NCBI GenBank assembly: GCA_000934385.1
Contig: KN880604.1
Coordinates: forward strand, 1 to 51,122
DNA length: 51,122 nt
Reading direction: 5' to 3'
From: Cylindrobasidium torrendii FP15055 ss-10
Taxonomy: Eukaryota > Basidiomycota > Agaricomycetes > Agaricales > Physalacriaceae
The notes under the pieces are model-generated. The model had not been told where the DNA came from and ran no database searches. It saw only the letters and a list, made by a program, of their open reading frames with translations. Every line of letters begins with the position of its first letter. Positions within the stretch are counted from its first letter, which is position 1. This document shows, piece after piece, positions 20,939 to 31,548 of this stretch. Both the position numbers and the translations under genes were made by a program.

Positions 20939-22123
20939 ATGTCGTTGTCTTGCGGTCGCGCTTCATCCTGCTTTCATCGATACATGGATCTTGCCGTTGA
21001 ACTGCGGCAAGAGATCAGTATGTACGCCGTCCACGCTCTGCTTGATGACCTTCGCGTACAACTCGAATGTGGGCGCATACATGGAACTCTTAGTGCTGCG
21101 ATATACAAGTATGCAGGGGCTCTCGAATTGAACGTAATTCGACGAGTTCTACTGTCGAGTGTGGTATTCGCAGAAGACCACCACCTTCGCATGTTCCTTC
21201 GGGACGTGCCTGTTTACAATGGGATCGCATCTGCAGTTGTGGTGCTCAACATCGATGTGAAGACTATGCGCGGCGGTTTGAACTGGAAAGACTTTCTTGT
21301 CGCGCGACGTTACATGCGGCGTCTCGATGAACTCGCTTTCTCTGGCGTCATCATCCCTGACAACAAGAGCATGCGCACCGTCGTGGCCGGTTTACAACAT
21401 CTCTCTCTGATTTATTGCACTCTTGGTTATCAGGAGCTGGCGGCTGCTCTCGATGGAGTCCCGTCGTTCAATGCGCGCGACAACACCATTACTGGAACCG
21501 TCAATCACGTCCATCAACTTCTTTCCCAAGATTTTCAACACATCGAACTAGCGGCCATGTCAAGCCAAGAGAGCTTCGCATACTCCTTGATCCTTTCTCG
21601 GGTGAATAGAACTCAGCATCTGTCGTTGCGTGGTATTCGAAGTGGTTGGAGTTTGGGTGGGAATTGGGATTCTGTGGAGAGTTGTGCATGTCTGTATGGA
21701 CTTCGTGAGTGGTTAATTGATGCGCAGTTTTATGCTAATGACCACTTAGCGTTGCGCATGAACATTCATCCCCGAATGAAAACATTGCTCTTCGCTTTGT
21801 CAATTGTCTCTCTGAATGCATTGGTGCCATTCCTCAAACCTATCTGTCGGGCCGATATTATGCTTACAATCGATGTCCCTATCGGCTCGTCTTTGGGTGG
21901 TTTACCTGCATTTTGGGAAGCATTGGACAAATGTGAAACGGAGAATGTTAGGGTTGTTTTCAACTTGGATGGGCGCGATCATGTTGACTTTGTGGCCGAC
22001 CATTTTTCTGGGTTGTACAACATGTTGGCTGAGTCGAATGTCGTCGGCGGAAACACTTTGTGTGCACATGCTATTATTTCGGTAGTGCGTTTGGAGGGTT
22101 TGGATTTTTACCGGAGCGAATGA
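20939..22123 (+). CDS. F-box-like paralog E, expanded family, 379 aa
   Basis: The frame is open from 20840 but the first ATG in context is at 20939 (MSLSCGRASSCFHRYMDL). A 45-nt phase-1 intron (21705-21749, GTGAGT, branch CTAAT, CTTAG) sits at the exact family position. It is a multiple of three and stop-free, so a 394-aa reading exists. Exons 20939-21704 and 21750-22123 give 379 aa. Family marks are DLAVELRQEISMYAVHALL, SLRGIRSGWSLGGNWDSVES, IMLTIDVPIGSSL and ESNVVGGNTLCAHAIISV with FYRSE at the end. It is the only copy on the plus strand and lies about 15 kb from the tandem array. Confidence 0.82.
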   Translation: MSLSCGRASSCFHRYMDLAVELRQEISMYAVHALLDDLRVQLECGRIHGTLSAAIYKYAGALELNVIRRVLLSSVVFAEDHHLRMFLRDVPVYNGIASAVVVLNIDVKTMRGGLNWKDFLVARRYMRRLDELAFSGVIIPDNKSMRTVVAGLQHLSLIYCTLGYQELAAALDGVPSFNARDNTITGTVNHVHQLLSQDFQHIELAAMSSQESFAYSLILSRVNRTQHLSLRGIRSGWSLGGNWDSVESCACLYGLREWLIDAQFYANDHLALRMNIHPRMKTLLFALSIVSLNALVPFLKPICRADIMLTIDVPIGSSLGGLPAFWEALDKCETENVRVVFNLDGRDHVDFVADHFSGLYNMLAESNVVGGNTLCAHAIISVVRLEGLDFYRSE

Positions 22124-22131
22124 CAGTCTTG

Positions 22132-23018
22132 CTAGTACATTGTATTGTATCTGTGTACCTCTACTATCGAATGGATGTTACTTGGCTGCTGCATACACGG
22201 TTTGTTCTTGCCGCTTGTCGGCCGTACCCCCCCCGGATCTCTTATCTGGAGTGGCTGTGCGCGTAGCGCGTGGCCGTCATCTACACCTTTGTGGTAGATA
22301 TTTGTATGGTCTTTTTCGGCACCGGAACTCGACACAAGGCGCATAGTATGTGGTGCAGTATCACTGGGAGGCAATGCTCCGTCTTGACCGCCAGTGCGCA
22401 TGAAGAGGACGATGGAACCGATCGCAGCTGGCAATTCGGATGAGCGACGTACATGTAATAGACAAAACCGCACCAAGGAGAAATATCACCCAGCCAACAA
22501 CAGTGATAGCGATACCCGCCGCCCAAGGTTCAGGGAAGAAGATATCGAGCCAGGAAGGATCATGAGGTGCACAGTGGTACTTGACTTGGAGGGACGACAC
22601 GACGGATAAAGCTGCAGCAGTCAATGTAAAGAAGAGATTAGATATATGCGTGGTGTCGCGTACCGAGTCGTGCAAGACCGATGATAATAGCGGCGTAGAG
22701 GTTAGCACTTGGGAGATTTGATACGACCCATTCATTGTAGCAGACGCTAGAATGGCTCAGTTCATGCCAAAATCATTGAAGTTGACCCACAGAATGACTG
22801 AAACGGCTGAAGAGGCGAAGGAAAGTATTGCAGAGGCGACGGACACGCCAGCTACATAGCGCAATGTTGAGTGTTGAGTGTAAAGGCGGGAGAATAGGCA
22901 TGCTTTGAGTAGCGGAATTGCCTGATCCAGTCGCGGCGAGGATACCGGGGACAATGGCGACCATCGACGTTGCCGCTAGCGTAGACTGGACAGCACTATT
23001 GGCGAATTTGGGCTGCAT
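22132..23018 (-). CDS. putative multi-pass membrane protein, 233 aa
   Basis: Five exons (22946-23018, 22791-22902, 22664-22746, 22474-22611, 22132-22427) join across introns of 43, 44, 52 and 46 nt in one frame. The product has about three to four hydrophobic segments, among them YVAGVSVASAILSFASSAVS, LPSANLYAAIIGLA and AAGIAITVVGWVIFLLAAIG. A hydrophilic tail follows. No family was recognised. The tail overlaps a 45-nt dispersed repeat (22197-22241), and the stop lies only 8 bp from the stop of convergent paralog E. The true 3' end may therefore be upstream of 22241, or the repeat may have inserted into the gene. Confidence 0.5.
22197..22241 (-). repeat. 45-nt dispersed repeat, copy 1
   Basis: Read on the minus strand this begins GAGATCC, then eight G, and ends GCGGCAAGAACAAACCGT. 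It matches 50804-50846 with about three substitutions and two single-base gaps. The two copies are in opposite orientation, 28.6 kb apart. The flanks do not match. Confidence 0.7.
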
Positions 23019-23394
23019 GGTCGCAAAGGTCCAGAAGTTCCGGGAGGTTTAAAATTTTAAGAGACGGAGGAAGAGGAAGAAGAGTCGGGCGAGGAAAGCT
23101 TTTGAACCCTGGGCTTATATCTGACCGTTCGCCATTTGTGTAGCTTGACGTCTGAATCTTGCCTTCTGATGACCCAAGTTCCGAGGTGGGAGGATTCAAT
23201 AAAATGTGTAAATTGACCTGGATAACGGCGGACTCGCCATAAGTATATAGCGACTCAGTTGTAGATGATGGAACTTTGAGAAACTTTGATAATGTGGCGC
23301 ATCATGAACATCGGACCGAACCCGGTTTCGATCAATCCTAACTTTTCTGCCCTCCAACATCGTCCTCCATAACCGCTTTGCGGCAGTAAAAACC
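23019..23394. promoter_or_regulatory. divergent promoter region, RPF1 side
   Basis: This 376-nt stretch lies between the minus-strand membrane-protein gene and RPF1. It should hold promoters for both. No clear TATA box was identified. Confidence 0.4.
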
Positions 23395-24736
23395 ATGGCG
23401 CCCCTCAAGGATCCAAAGCTTATCAAGAACAAGATGAAGCGGGAGGAGATGTCCCGTAAGGCGAAGAAGGAGAAGGGACAGGCGAAGCTTCAGAAACGGT
23501 TAGCACTGGCAAAGCAGGAGTCTAACGACCCTGCTGCTAAGAAGGTGCGCAATCCGCTGCGGTACTATGGAGAACGCTCTCACACGGCACATAGAAAAGA
23601 CTGGCGGAGAATATACCGAAAACGCTAGACAACATGCGCGAATTCGATCCATCCTTCCTCACTGCCGATCCAGCTGCAGAGGCCTCTGGCTCCGGCACTG
23701 TAGACCCGGAAGCGAAACTTGCACGAGAGAAAGAGCTTGCAGATGATATAGCGAACGATCCGTTTGCGGACTACTTTACTGGGGAGACTGACCCAACAAC
23801 TCCACCTAAGATTCTCATCACGACTTCACCGAAGGCTAGCAAGCCCACCTATGAGTTCTGCGACGAGATCACTGCGGTATTTCCTGGGGCAGAGTTTATT
23901 CGACGGAAAAAGGGCAAGGGCTTTGAGATTGGGCGGATAGCGGGTTGGGCAGCGGGAAGAGGATACAAGCATATGTGTGTCGTGAATGAGGACATGAAGA
24001 AGCCAAGTGCGTGCCGTTTATTCCCCTTTGGCCTCATTTCTGACCTTCGTTAGACGCCATTACACTCATACACTTGCCGAATGGACCTACCGCGTACTTC
24101 AAACTGACATCCGTCGAGCTCACGAAACAGATCTATGTGCGTGGACGGCAGTGCCTCTAGAAGCTCTTGCTGATGAATCTACCAGGGACATGCAAGAGCT
24201 ACTTCACATTATCCCGAGTTGGTACTGAATGGCTTCGTAACACGCTTGGGTCACACCGTTGGCCGCCTATTCCAAACCCTGTTCCCACCACTTCCCGAGT
24301 TTGAGGGCCGCCAGGTTGTCACTTTACACAATCAGCGCGACTTCTTGTTCTTCCGAAGGCATCGGTAAGTCTTTCCTTTGACCCAAGTCTCCAATCCTAA
24401 CATATGCTGTAGATATGCCTTTCGCTCTACAGAGAAGGTCTCGCTGCAGGAGATCGGTCCGCGCTTCACTTTGAAGCTTCGTACGTTGCGCAAAGGCATA
24501 CCGGCGGTGAAAAACTTTGGAGAAGCTCCCAAACCTTTGGAATTCGATACAGGCGAGGACGAGGAGCAAGCAGAGGGCGGCGAAGAGGAAAAGAAGCAGA
24601 CTGTATTACCACCAAAAGAGGACGAATTCCTATGGGCATGGAAGGTGGGCTGCCTGACTGTTGTCTGCATCGAGTGCTTGCTAATGGTGTGCATTAGCCC
24701 GAGTTGGAGACATCTCGCAAAACATTCTTTCTGTAG
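23395..24736 (+). CDS. RPF1: ribosome biogenesis protein RPF1 (Brix domain), 364 aa
   Basis: Six exons (23395-23544, 23595-24006, 24054-24136, 24186-24364, 24413-24644, 24698-24736) give 365 codons; introns are 47-53 nt. The lysine-rich N-terminus ([20 protein letters not shown]) precedes the family segment [19 protein letters not shown]. The Brix domain starts at [20 protein letters not shown] (about residues 110-130) and includes [48 protein letters not shown] and [20 protein letters not shown]1 is a nucleolar protein required for 27S pre-rRNA processing and 60S subunit maturation. The first acceptor (23594) was chosen because it restores the conserved KKKRLAEN junction. Confidence 0.95.
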
Positions 24737-25144
24737 ATCGAATAATTTTACATCTGCGCACTTGGCGTCTTGTCCATTTGCCCGTTCTAGCCGAATTTTG
24801 CCACCTTCTTTGGATGCACCTTCCTTTGTACAACAGATTGTGTCCGTCAATCTGATTGCCTCAAAGGTAATCAGCATGCGCTCACCCAACGCTCACTGCT
24901 ATCGAGAACAAAGCAACGGTGTGGAAAAGCCGTGCAATCGCGCGGTGTGGATGCCGGGACGAGCTGTCCTTTTCTTTCTCTTAACCAGCACCAAACGGCC
25001 TTTGAGGAGAAGGTCGCGCGAAGGGGCCTTTGTTTACTGACCCTGCGCCGTGCCGTTCCGGATTTATCAATTCGGATATTTAAGCTAGCAAGACTTGGGT
25101 GAGGATATCTACACTCCCATCCCCTCCACCCGTCCAAATTCATC
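24737..25144. other. intergenic, RPF1 to HMG-box gene
   Basis: These 408 nt probably contain the 3' untranslated region of RPF1 and the promoter of the HMG-box gene. No coding or RNA signal was recognised. Confidence 0.4.
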
Positions 25145-26019
25145 ATGGTCAAAGTTCGCACGTCCGTTCCGCAAGGTGAGCATTTGAGTTTGTATGAAAA
25201 CATATGTTCAACAACTGCTCGACTTTAGCTACCCCTCGGCGCACCAATCCACCACGTCCTCCCAATGCTTGGATCTTATTCCGCCAGTCGGTAGCTGCAG
25301 AAGTCGAAAGGGATCTGGCGATCGCCGGCACCCACCAACTTCACGCCTCCCAAATTGCTAGTGCTCGATGGCATGCACTCAGCATAGACGAGAAGGACTT
25401 CTGGCAAAGCAAAGCTAAAGATGCTAGACACGCCCACGCGTTGAAGTACCCCAACTACGAATTCAAACCAGAGACGACATCGGCCGTGGAGAGAAGAAAG
25501 AGGTGTATAGCGAATCAGAGGGAAGGAAAAGATCTCACTACCGCCACTGTGTTGAAAATGGCGAGGAAGATGGACGCGCTGCTGGAGCTGGAAGCCCTCA
25601 AGAAACTTCAGGTGGGCAAGAACAGAGGGCATATGACGTCCCAGTTGAGCGCCCGCGGTAGCAAGACCTCGATACCAGTCAGCGGCTCGTACAGCACCAC
25701 CCCGGTTCCCTCGACAGTTCCGCATCTGGCTGTCACTGTACGTATCTCTACCTATGGACATGACCTGGATGTTGACGCAGGCATATAGGATCGAGACATC
25801 CCGCCATTTGGATCACAGTTTCCGCCGATGTCCGTCACAACGTTGTCGAGCACACCCTCGGGCGTGGATCGGTCGACGTGCTACCAGCGGGCAGCTCATA
25901 CTCCCTTTGAACTCGTCGACAATAGTTTCAACATGTCTGATTTTCTGCCAGCTTTGTTCCACGATGATGGCTCCCTCCGAGAAAGCGACATGGTGCCTCC
26001 GGCAGAATTGTCGCAGTGA
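25145..26019 (+). CDS. HMG-box (MATA-type) transcription factor, 256 aa
   Basis: Three exons (25145-25175, 25229-25737, 25789-26019) joined by 53- and 51-nt introns give 257 codons. Residues about 18-88 form a MATA-type HMG box: RPPNAWILFRQ at the start, HASQIASARWHALSIDEKDF in the middle, and KDARHAHALKYPNYEFKP at the end. Such boxes bind the DNA minor groove and act in mating, development or stress programs in fungi. After the box comes a basic stretch (ERRKRCIANQREGKDL), a leucine-rich helix (MDALLELEALKKLQ) and a Ser/Thr/Pro-rich tail ending in an acidic FHDDGSLRESDM segment. Whether it is a mating-type factor cannot be said; no pheromone or receptor genes were seen nearby. Confidence 0.88.
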
Positions 26020-26400
26020 TCTGCGTAGTTTTCGTGGGACGAAAGAAATACAGAAGGGCAATGTAGTGAGCAATCGAGAGTTTACACAGTACACACAAAC
26101 ATAAACAAGTTTGGCGCAAGGGTACGAAGATAATGACGGTATTGTGAAAGTTTGAACTGCAGAAGAAAAAGCGGCATCTCTGTCTTATCCTCAAGGATGG
26201 TTGTTCAGTGGACCCTTGTACAAAGGCTGCACCTTTCATTTCACACCCCATCATTCAGAGCCCAACTCGTCATGGTAGTGCGAGTTATGCAGAAATCAAG
26301 AGACAGACAAGGAATAGTGCCGAGGAAACAAACATCCATATCGTGCTACACGAGGAAATGAACCAAAGAAAAACAGAGCTACCCTATAGCTACATCATCA
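26020..26400. other. convergent 3' region
   Basis: This 381-nt stretch lies between the stops of the HMG-box gene and the convergent transporter gene. It probably holds both 3' untranslated regions. Confidence 0.45.
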
Positions 26401-28651
26401 TTATGCTATATCCTCTTTTTCCTTGTTGTGTTTGTGCGGTACAACAATCTGTGGAACAGTCGTTTCTACATGTCCCTCGGAGATATCGTTGAGCTCCTCC
26501 TCCTGCCTATCAAGCCCGCGTGTGAAAATAACAAAGAGGATTCCAGTGACGAAGGCGATAACCGCCATTGTGCCGTAGTTCCACACGAGAAGGGGGTCTT
26601 CTGAGAGGGGCACGAACGCCTCAGCGATAGCTGAAGAAATTGCTTGCATGAACAGGTAAAGGGCCATGATCAGCGAGCGCATGTTCTTCGGCGCCTTGGT
26701 GAATGCATATTCGAGACCGGTGATGGCGGCGAAAATTTCGCTGAGTGCGATGAGGACGTACGAGCCCGTTTGTGCCCAGACGTTAATGTTTGCGACGAGC
26801 CCCTTCCCATTTTCATCCTCACAGGTCGCGACGTAGTATCCACACGGATTGCGCTTGTAAATGTAGTGTTGCATGACTGGACGACACACATTTTAGCTCG
26901 GGGCCCAATGTGCAGCACAGAGCAGAAGACATACCGGCAGCCCAGATCATCGCCATGCATCCGGTGAAGAAACCTGCTGCGATCTTCTTGATAGCGGTGA
27001 AGCGGCACACGCGACGCAGAGCAGGATACAAGAACAGATCACAAATGGGAATGAGGATGATGAGCGCGAAGGGGTCCAAGTTGGAAAGGACATCATTGGG
27101 CACGCCGTGTGTCTCCATCTCAGCCGCCTGTGAAGTCAGGTTGCTACCCATTTGGGTGTAGGTGAGCCCTACACGCGTTCAATTAGTATCGCATTGCAAA
27201 TCGAAGAGGGACACGAACACCAGATGGGGTACCAGACGAAGACTCCGCAGGCTTTGACACCACGTTTGACTTCGTCGACCCAAACATCGTCAAAGGACAT
27301 CCAACCGGGCCGCGAAGCAGCAGGAACGTTGCTGGGCTTTGCACGCTCCCAGAACTCGTCGGACGCGAGGCTCTTGTATGTTTTCCATGGGTTCAAGCTC
27401 CAGTGACCCTTCATTGAGAAGCCCCAGAGTTTGAGTGCGGTGGCGAGGATAGAGCCGGTCGGGGGCGAGTGGATGTAGCGGTTACGGCCATAGAATAGAA
27501 CAAGAGGGCAGAGCAGGAAGACGATGGTCGGCAAAGTAAATGCTAACCAGAAACCGACGTACTGGAAGTGGATCAGCGACGCCATCGCGCAATCGGTGGT
27601 TCTCACCTTCTCAGCATACGCCATGGAGATCTGGCCTATGAGGGCACCAATGTTGGTGAACAAATAAAAGTACTACAAGCATACCAGTGAGAATTTGGGT
27701 GTGACGCAAGGAAGACAAGCATACCATGTAGACGCGCGAGACCGTATAAGCAGGATCGACAATCACACGCTCTCCGTCGGACCTCGTGGCGACGAAAGCC
27801 TTGGAGCGTTGATACTGCTCAGCAACAAGAGGGGAGATGTTTGCTTTGAAGAGGCCTGTTCCCAGACCAGTCACAATCATGCCGACTGCGAAGCACCCGA
27901 CAGCATTGTCAGGGTGCTCAATAACCCCCGGCACAGAAGATACGATGAGGATGACATGACCGACGAGAGCGACAGCGAGGGCATAGCAAACAGTTTTGAA
28001 GCGGCCAAGATAAGTGTCGGCAATGTATGCACCGAGCAAGGGAGTCACGTAGCACCTGGTGATGAAGTCAGACGGGCGCTGCACACCATTGAAATTATGC
28101 GTGGTACCAGAACTGATAGAAAGTGTTTAAGCCTGTCGAGGCGCGCTGGCCGAGGCCCAAGGCGCCAGCCGTGTCGTCCGCACCGCCCGCGCCGGTCCTG
28201 GAGCCAGGTGGGAGGCCTTGTTGAATGAAATTCGTCTGCAAACAATTTAGGCGATACTTCGCAGCCGATGGGTCGGGTTAACGCACGAAGACAACCTGGG
28301 AGCCGTAGAACTAGGGAGCACGACACGATGAGCAACTGGGCGCGTAGGAGCGCCGAATGACGCACAGAGAATCGTTCGGCCAATTCAACAAACGCAATCA
28401 CTGGGGCGATGTTGGTGAACGGTGAGGGATGGAAAAAGAGATCACAAACAGTATGCATTCCAAGGGATGCTGTCGGAGACGCGCCTGAGCGTTGCGCGGT
28501 CCTCGTCAGTAGGAATCTCGAGCCCGGAGTGGTGGGCATCGGTGAAGAAGCGACCCGACGCTAGCGAGGTCTCGATAGAGCCCTTGTCGGCATCGTGCTT
28601 CTCAGCACCGGCGAGTGCGATCTCTTGGGCATCCTGCTCAATGCCGGTCAT
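26401..28651 (-). CDS. PTR2: POT-family peptide transporter (PTR2-like), 612 aa
   Basis: Nine exons (28450-28651, 28366-28400, 28287-28310, 28108-28235, 27725-28055, 27607-27672, 27219-27561, 26935-27168, 26401-26876) give 613 codons; exons 2 and 3 are 35 and 24 nt. Proton-coupled oligopeptide transporters import di- and tripeptides across the plasma membrane. Family marks are the ExxER motif (VELAERFSFYGSQ), GAYIADTYLGRFKT, GTGLFKANISPLVAEQY, FYLFTNIGALIGQ, PIWWLTYTQMGSNLTSQAA and a C-terminal MRSLIMALYLFMQAISSA. The number of hydrophobic segments fits the usual 12 helices. The intron at 27169-27218 was placed with a GTTCGT donor because the GTGTTC donor two bases away breaks the frame. The hydrophilic N-terminus and the acidic C-terminus are likely cytosolic. 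Confidence 0.93.
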
Positions 28652-29387
28652 GGTGGAAGAAGAAAAAGCACACACAGACGGCGTAGGTGGTCCGTTCTAT
28701 TTGTATGCTGCTCCTCAGAGCCGGAGCATCACCATATGCTCTTCTGCCGAAGCATGCGCGATACGAATTGTACTCAGATTGATTGTGTATGGTGTCATTA
28801 GCTGCAGGGCCCCACCGTTGTGAAAGGGTAACCCTAGTTGATAGAAGCGTAAGTACAATAATATGACAGGTTTACTTACTACCTCAGCAGTAAGCCAGGA
28901 TATCTTCGTAGACTGAAGTGGGTCCAGAGATACTTGTCACTGGAGAAGCGTGCAGGCAGATAACCAGAGATGGCGCCTTTCGGTGTCCAGAGTCTACAAC
29001 GGCTGGCCGGACATCTGCAAGTTCTGAAGTTTGGGAAAGGGAACCTTGTGCTCTCGGTGTATATGTTACAGCGTGCTTCAAGATTTTGAATTGCGATGGT
29101 ACAAGTGACTGGAGACTCAGATGCTGGCTGCACTGGATACCGAACTAGGATTGTTTGCCGGAATCACAGAAAGGCTCAATGCCTAGGGATCCCCGAGAGT
29201 CTGGAAAATATGACTGTGACCGTCAATAGCAAAGAGGTACGGGGGCGTGCCGAATCCCGACTGGCGGGCGATCAGCATCAGTGGCTGTGCAAGCGCGAAG
29301 CGCTTCTCACCAGCCTCCACCTCGTCTTCCGCTATTACTTCTACCAGCCCGCCGCACCGCCGACTTAGGTCGCGCAACGGAAGCAAC
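28652..29387. promoter_or_regulatory. divergent promoter region, PTR2-GDA1
   Basis: A 736-nt gap separates the starts of the transporter (minus) and GDA1 (plus). Short frames inside it have no family resemblance or splice support. It should hold both promoters. Confidence 0.45.
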
Positions 29388-31069
29388 ATGCTCTCTCCTC
29401 GAACGGCAAATTACGAACGCATAGAAGGCGGCATGGGGCCCAGCCGCGGCGTGTCCAAGGATCGCACTCTGACGTGGAAAAGGTTCGCTATCCTTGCAGC
29501 CTTCGTGATTGGGCTTGTATATTTCTTTGGTCCGCGACATACAAAGGATCTGCCTTGGACGGACTCTTCAGTGCCGGCTGCTGAAGGTGTGCAATCATCT
29601 CGTCTGTAACCCCCACTTCCACTCATTTCCCAATAGACATCGAAGAACCTTTGCCTACAAAACACCTGCCACCTGTCCGCCCAACCCATCCAACCCAACT
29701 CCCACAATCTGAGCATGAACCCCAAGCTCCCCCTACAACAGCGCCGCAAACAGATATCACCGGCCCTGCCTCTTTCGAGGAGGACAGCAACCCATCTGGA
29801 ACTGTTCACTGCTCCAAACCGTATTCCCACAATCTCCCTCTCATCCAATGGGCACTCATGGTCGATGCCGGCTCGACTGGCTCAAGAGTTCACGTCTACA
29901 AGTTCAACAACTGCAAAGTGAACCCTTCATACGAATATGAAGTATTCAAGATGACCCAACCCGGCCTTTCCTCTTTCGCGGACTCCCCCGAAAAGGCTGC
30001 CCAAAGCCTGGACGTACTTCTGGATGAGGCCATGCGGGTCATTCCCAAGGAGTACCGCAAATGCGCGCCCGTCGAGGTCAAGGCAACCGCAGGGTTGCGC
30101 CTGCTTGGTGACGAGAAGAGCGAGGCTATCCTTCGCAAAGTGAGGGAGCGAATCGAGGAAAAATATCCGTTCTCTGTTGGCACAGTAGAAGTCATGGCCG
30201 GCAAGGACGAGGGCGTCTACGCCTGGATCACCGCCAACTATCTCCTCGGCACCCTCTCCGACGATTCTAAATCACACACTTACGCCGTACTCGACCTCGG
30301 CGGCGCTTCGACCCAAATCGTTTTCGAGCCCAAATGGGATGACAACAATGGCAAGCTCGAAGATGGCGAACACAAGTACGACCTTAGGTTCAACAGCAAG
30401 GACCATGTTCTTTACCAGCATTCGTATTTGGGCTATGGTCTTATGCGTGCCAGGCGCAGTGTGCACCAGCTTGTCGAGTTCATGAACTCGATAAAGACAT
30501 CCACATCCCCAATGATTTCGAACCCATGCCTAGCCAAAGGCACGACCAAAAGCATTGAAGTCGACGGTCGAGAACTATCCATGGCTGGAGGTGATGTTGG
30601 CAGCTTCGATGCCTGCAACCGTATTGTCCAGCTTGTTATGGCCAAGGACTCTGTCTGCGAGCTCAAGCCATGCTCATTCGATGGTGTCTACCAGCCCTCG
30701 CTGCTCGACAGTTTCCCAGGCGGGAAGGTCCTCCTGCTCTCGTACTTCTTCGACCGCATCGACCCTCTTTTGCCTGGGGGCAAAGGCTTGACAATAGGCG
30801 GCATTGCGGACCTAGCGAAAGACGTCTGTGCAGGGAAGACGGCGTGGTTGACGCGCTGGGGAAATGACCCTGAGGCGATGGAGGAGCTTTCAGGGCGGCC
30901 GGAACACTGCTTGGACTTAACTTTCATGCACGGTCTGTTACAGTTGGGTTATGAGTTTGATTCGGCTAGGGAGGTGGCGATTGGGAAGAAGATTGCAGGG
31001 ACAGAGTTGGGATGGTGCTTAGGCGCGACTCTAGCGATGATTGGAGGTGAGTTGAAGTGTAGAGCGTAG
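29388..31069 (+). CDS. GDA1: Golgi guanosine diphosphatase (GDA1/CD39 family), 543 aa
   Basis: Two exons (29388-29586, 29637-31069) are joined by a 50-nt phase-1 intron. The protein is type II: a short cytosolic N-terminus, one membrane anchor (FAILAAFVIGLVYFFG, about residues 33-48), a Pro-rich stalk and a luminal catalytic domain. Apyrase conserved regions are visible in order: VDAGSTGSRVHVYKF (about 142), VKATAGLRLLG, GKDEGVYAWITANYLLG and LDLGGASTQIVFEP, followed by HSYLGYGLMRAR. GDA1 hydrolyses GDP to GMP in the Golgi lumen, which drives exchange for GDP-mannose and so supports mannosylation. Length and motif order match the fungal family. No frameshift was seen. Confidence 0.95.
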
Positions 31070-31548
31070 AGTATGTATTAGTTGTTACAACTACTAGTAT
31101 GGACCATTTGAAAGGGATCTCATAGCTAAGAAGAGTTGGCGGGCTACCGACACTACAGCAGGTCTCACGACATAACTGTGATGAACAATAAAGGGATGAT
31201 AACGTCAGCGATCGCCTTTGTTCTCCTTTTATGATCAAGACTCAAGTAAATTCCCACGCCCACGCTTGTGAGTCATACAGTGGGCTCGTTGTGAAGCAAT
31301 TCACTGCCCAGTTACCGGCGCTTGTTGATGCGAAGCACCGCCTGCCTCTTCCTTTTGCTTTTGTGCTCACATAATATTCATATTTTGCCAATGACGATCC
31401 AAACAGGGCCATAACTTTTGTGGCAGCTGGATGAAAGGACGCTGTACGCTTTATAAACTGATCTACCTTTGTTCCTCACAATCAATAACTTACCTCCCGC
31501 TCTTTATTTCTCTCACCACCACTACTAACATCACTCCTTCACTTTTTG
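31070..31548. other. intergenic, GDA1 to BTB-like gene
   Basis: No gene was found in these 479 nt. A TTATAAA element near 31450 lies about 100 nt upstream of the next ATG and may be its TATA box. Confidence 0.45.
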
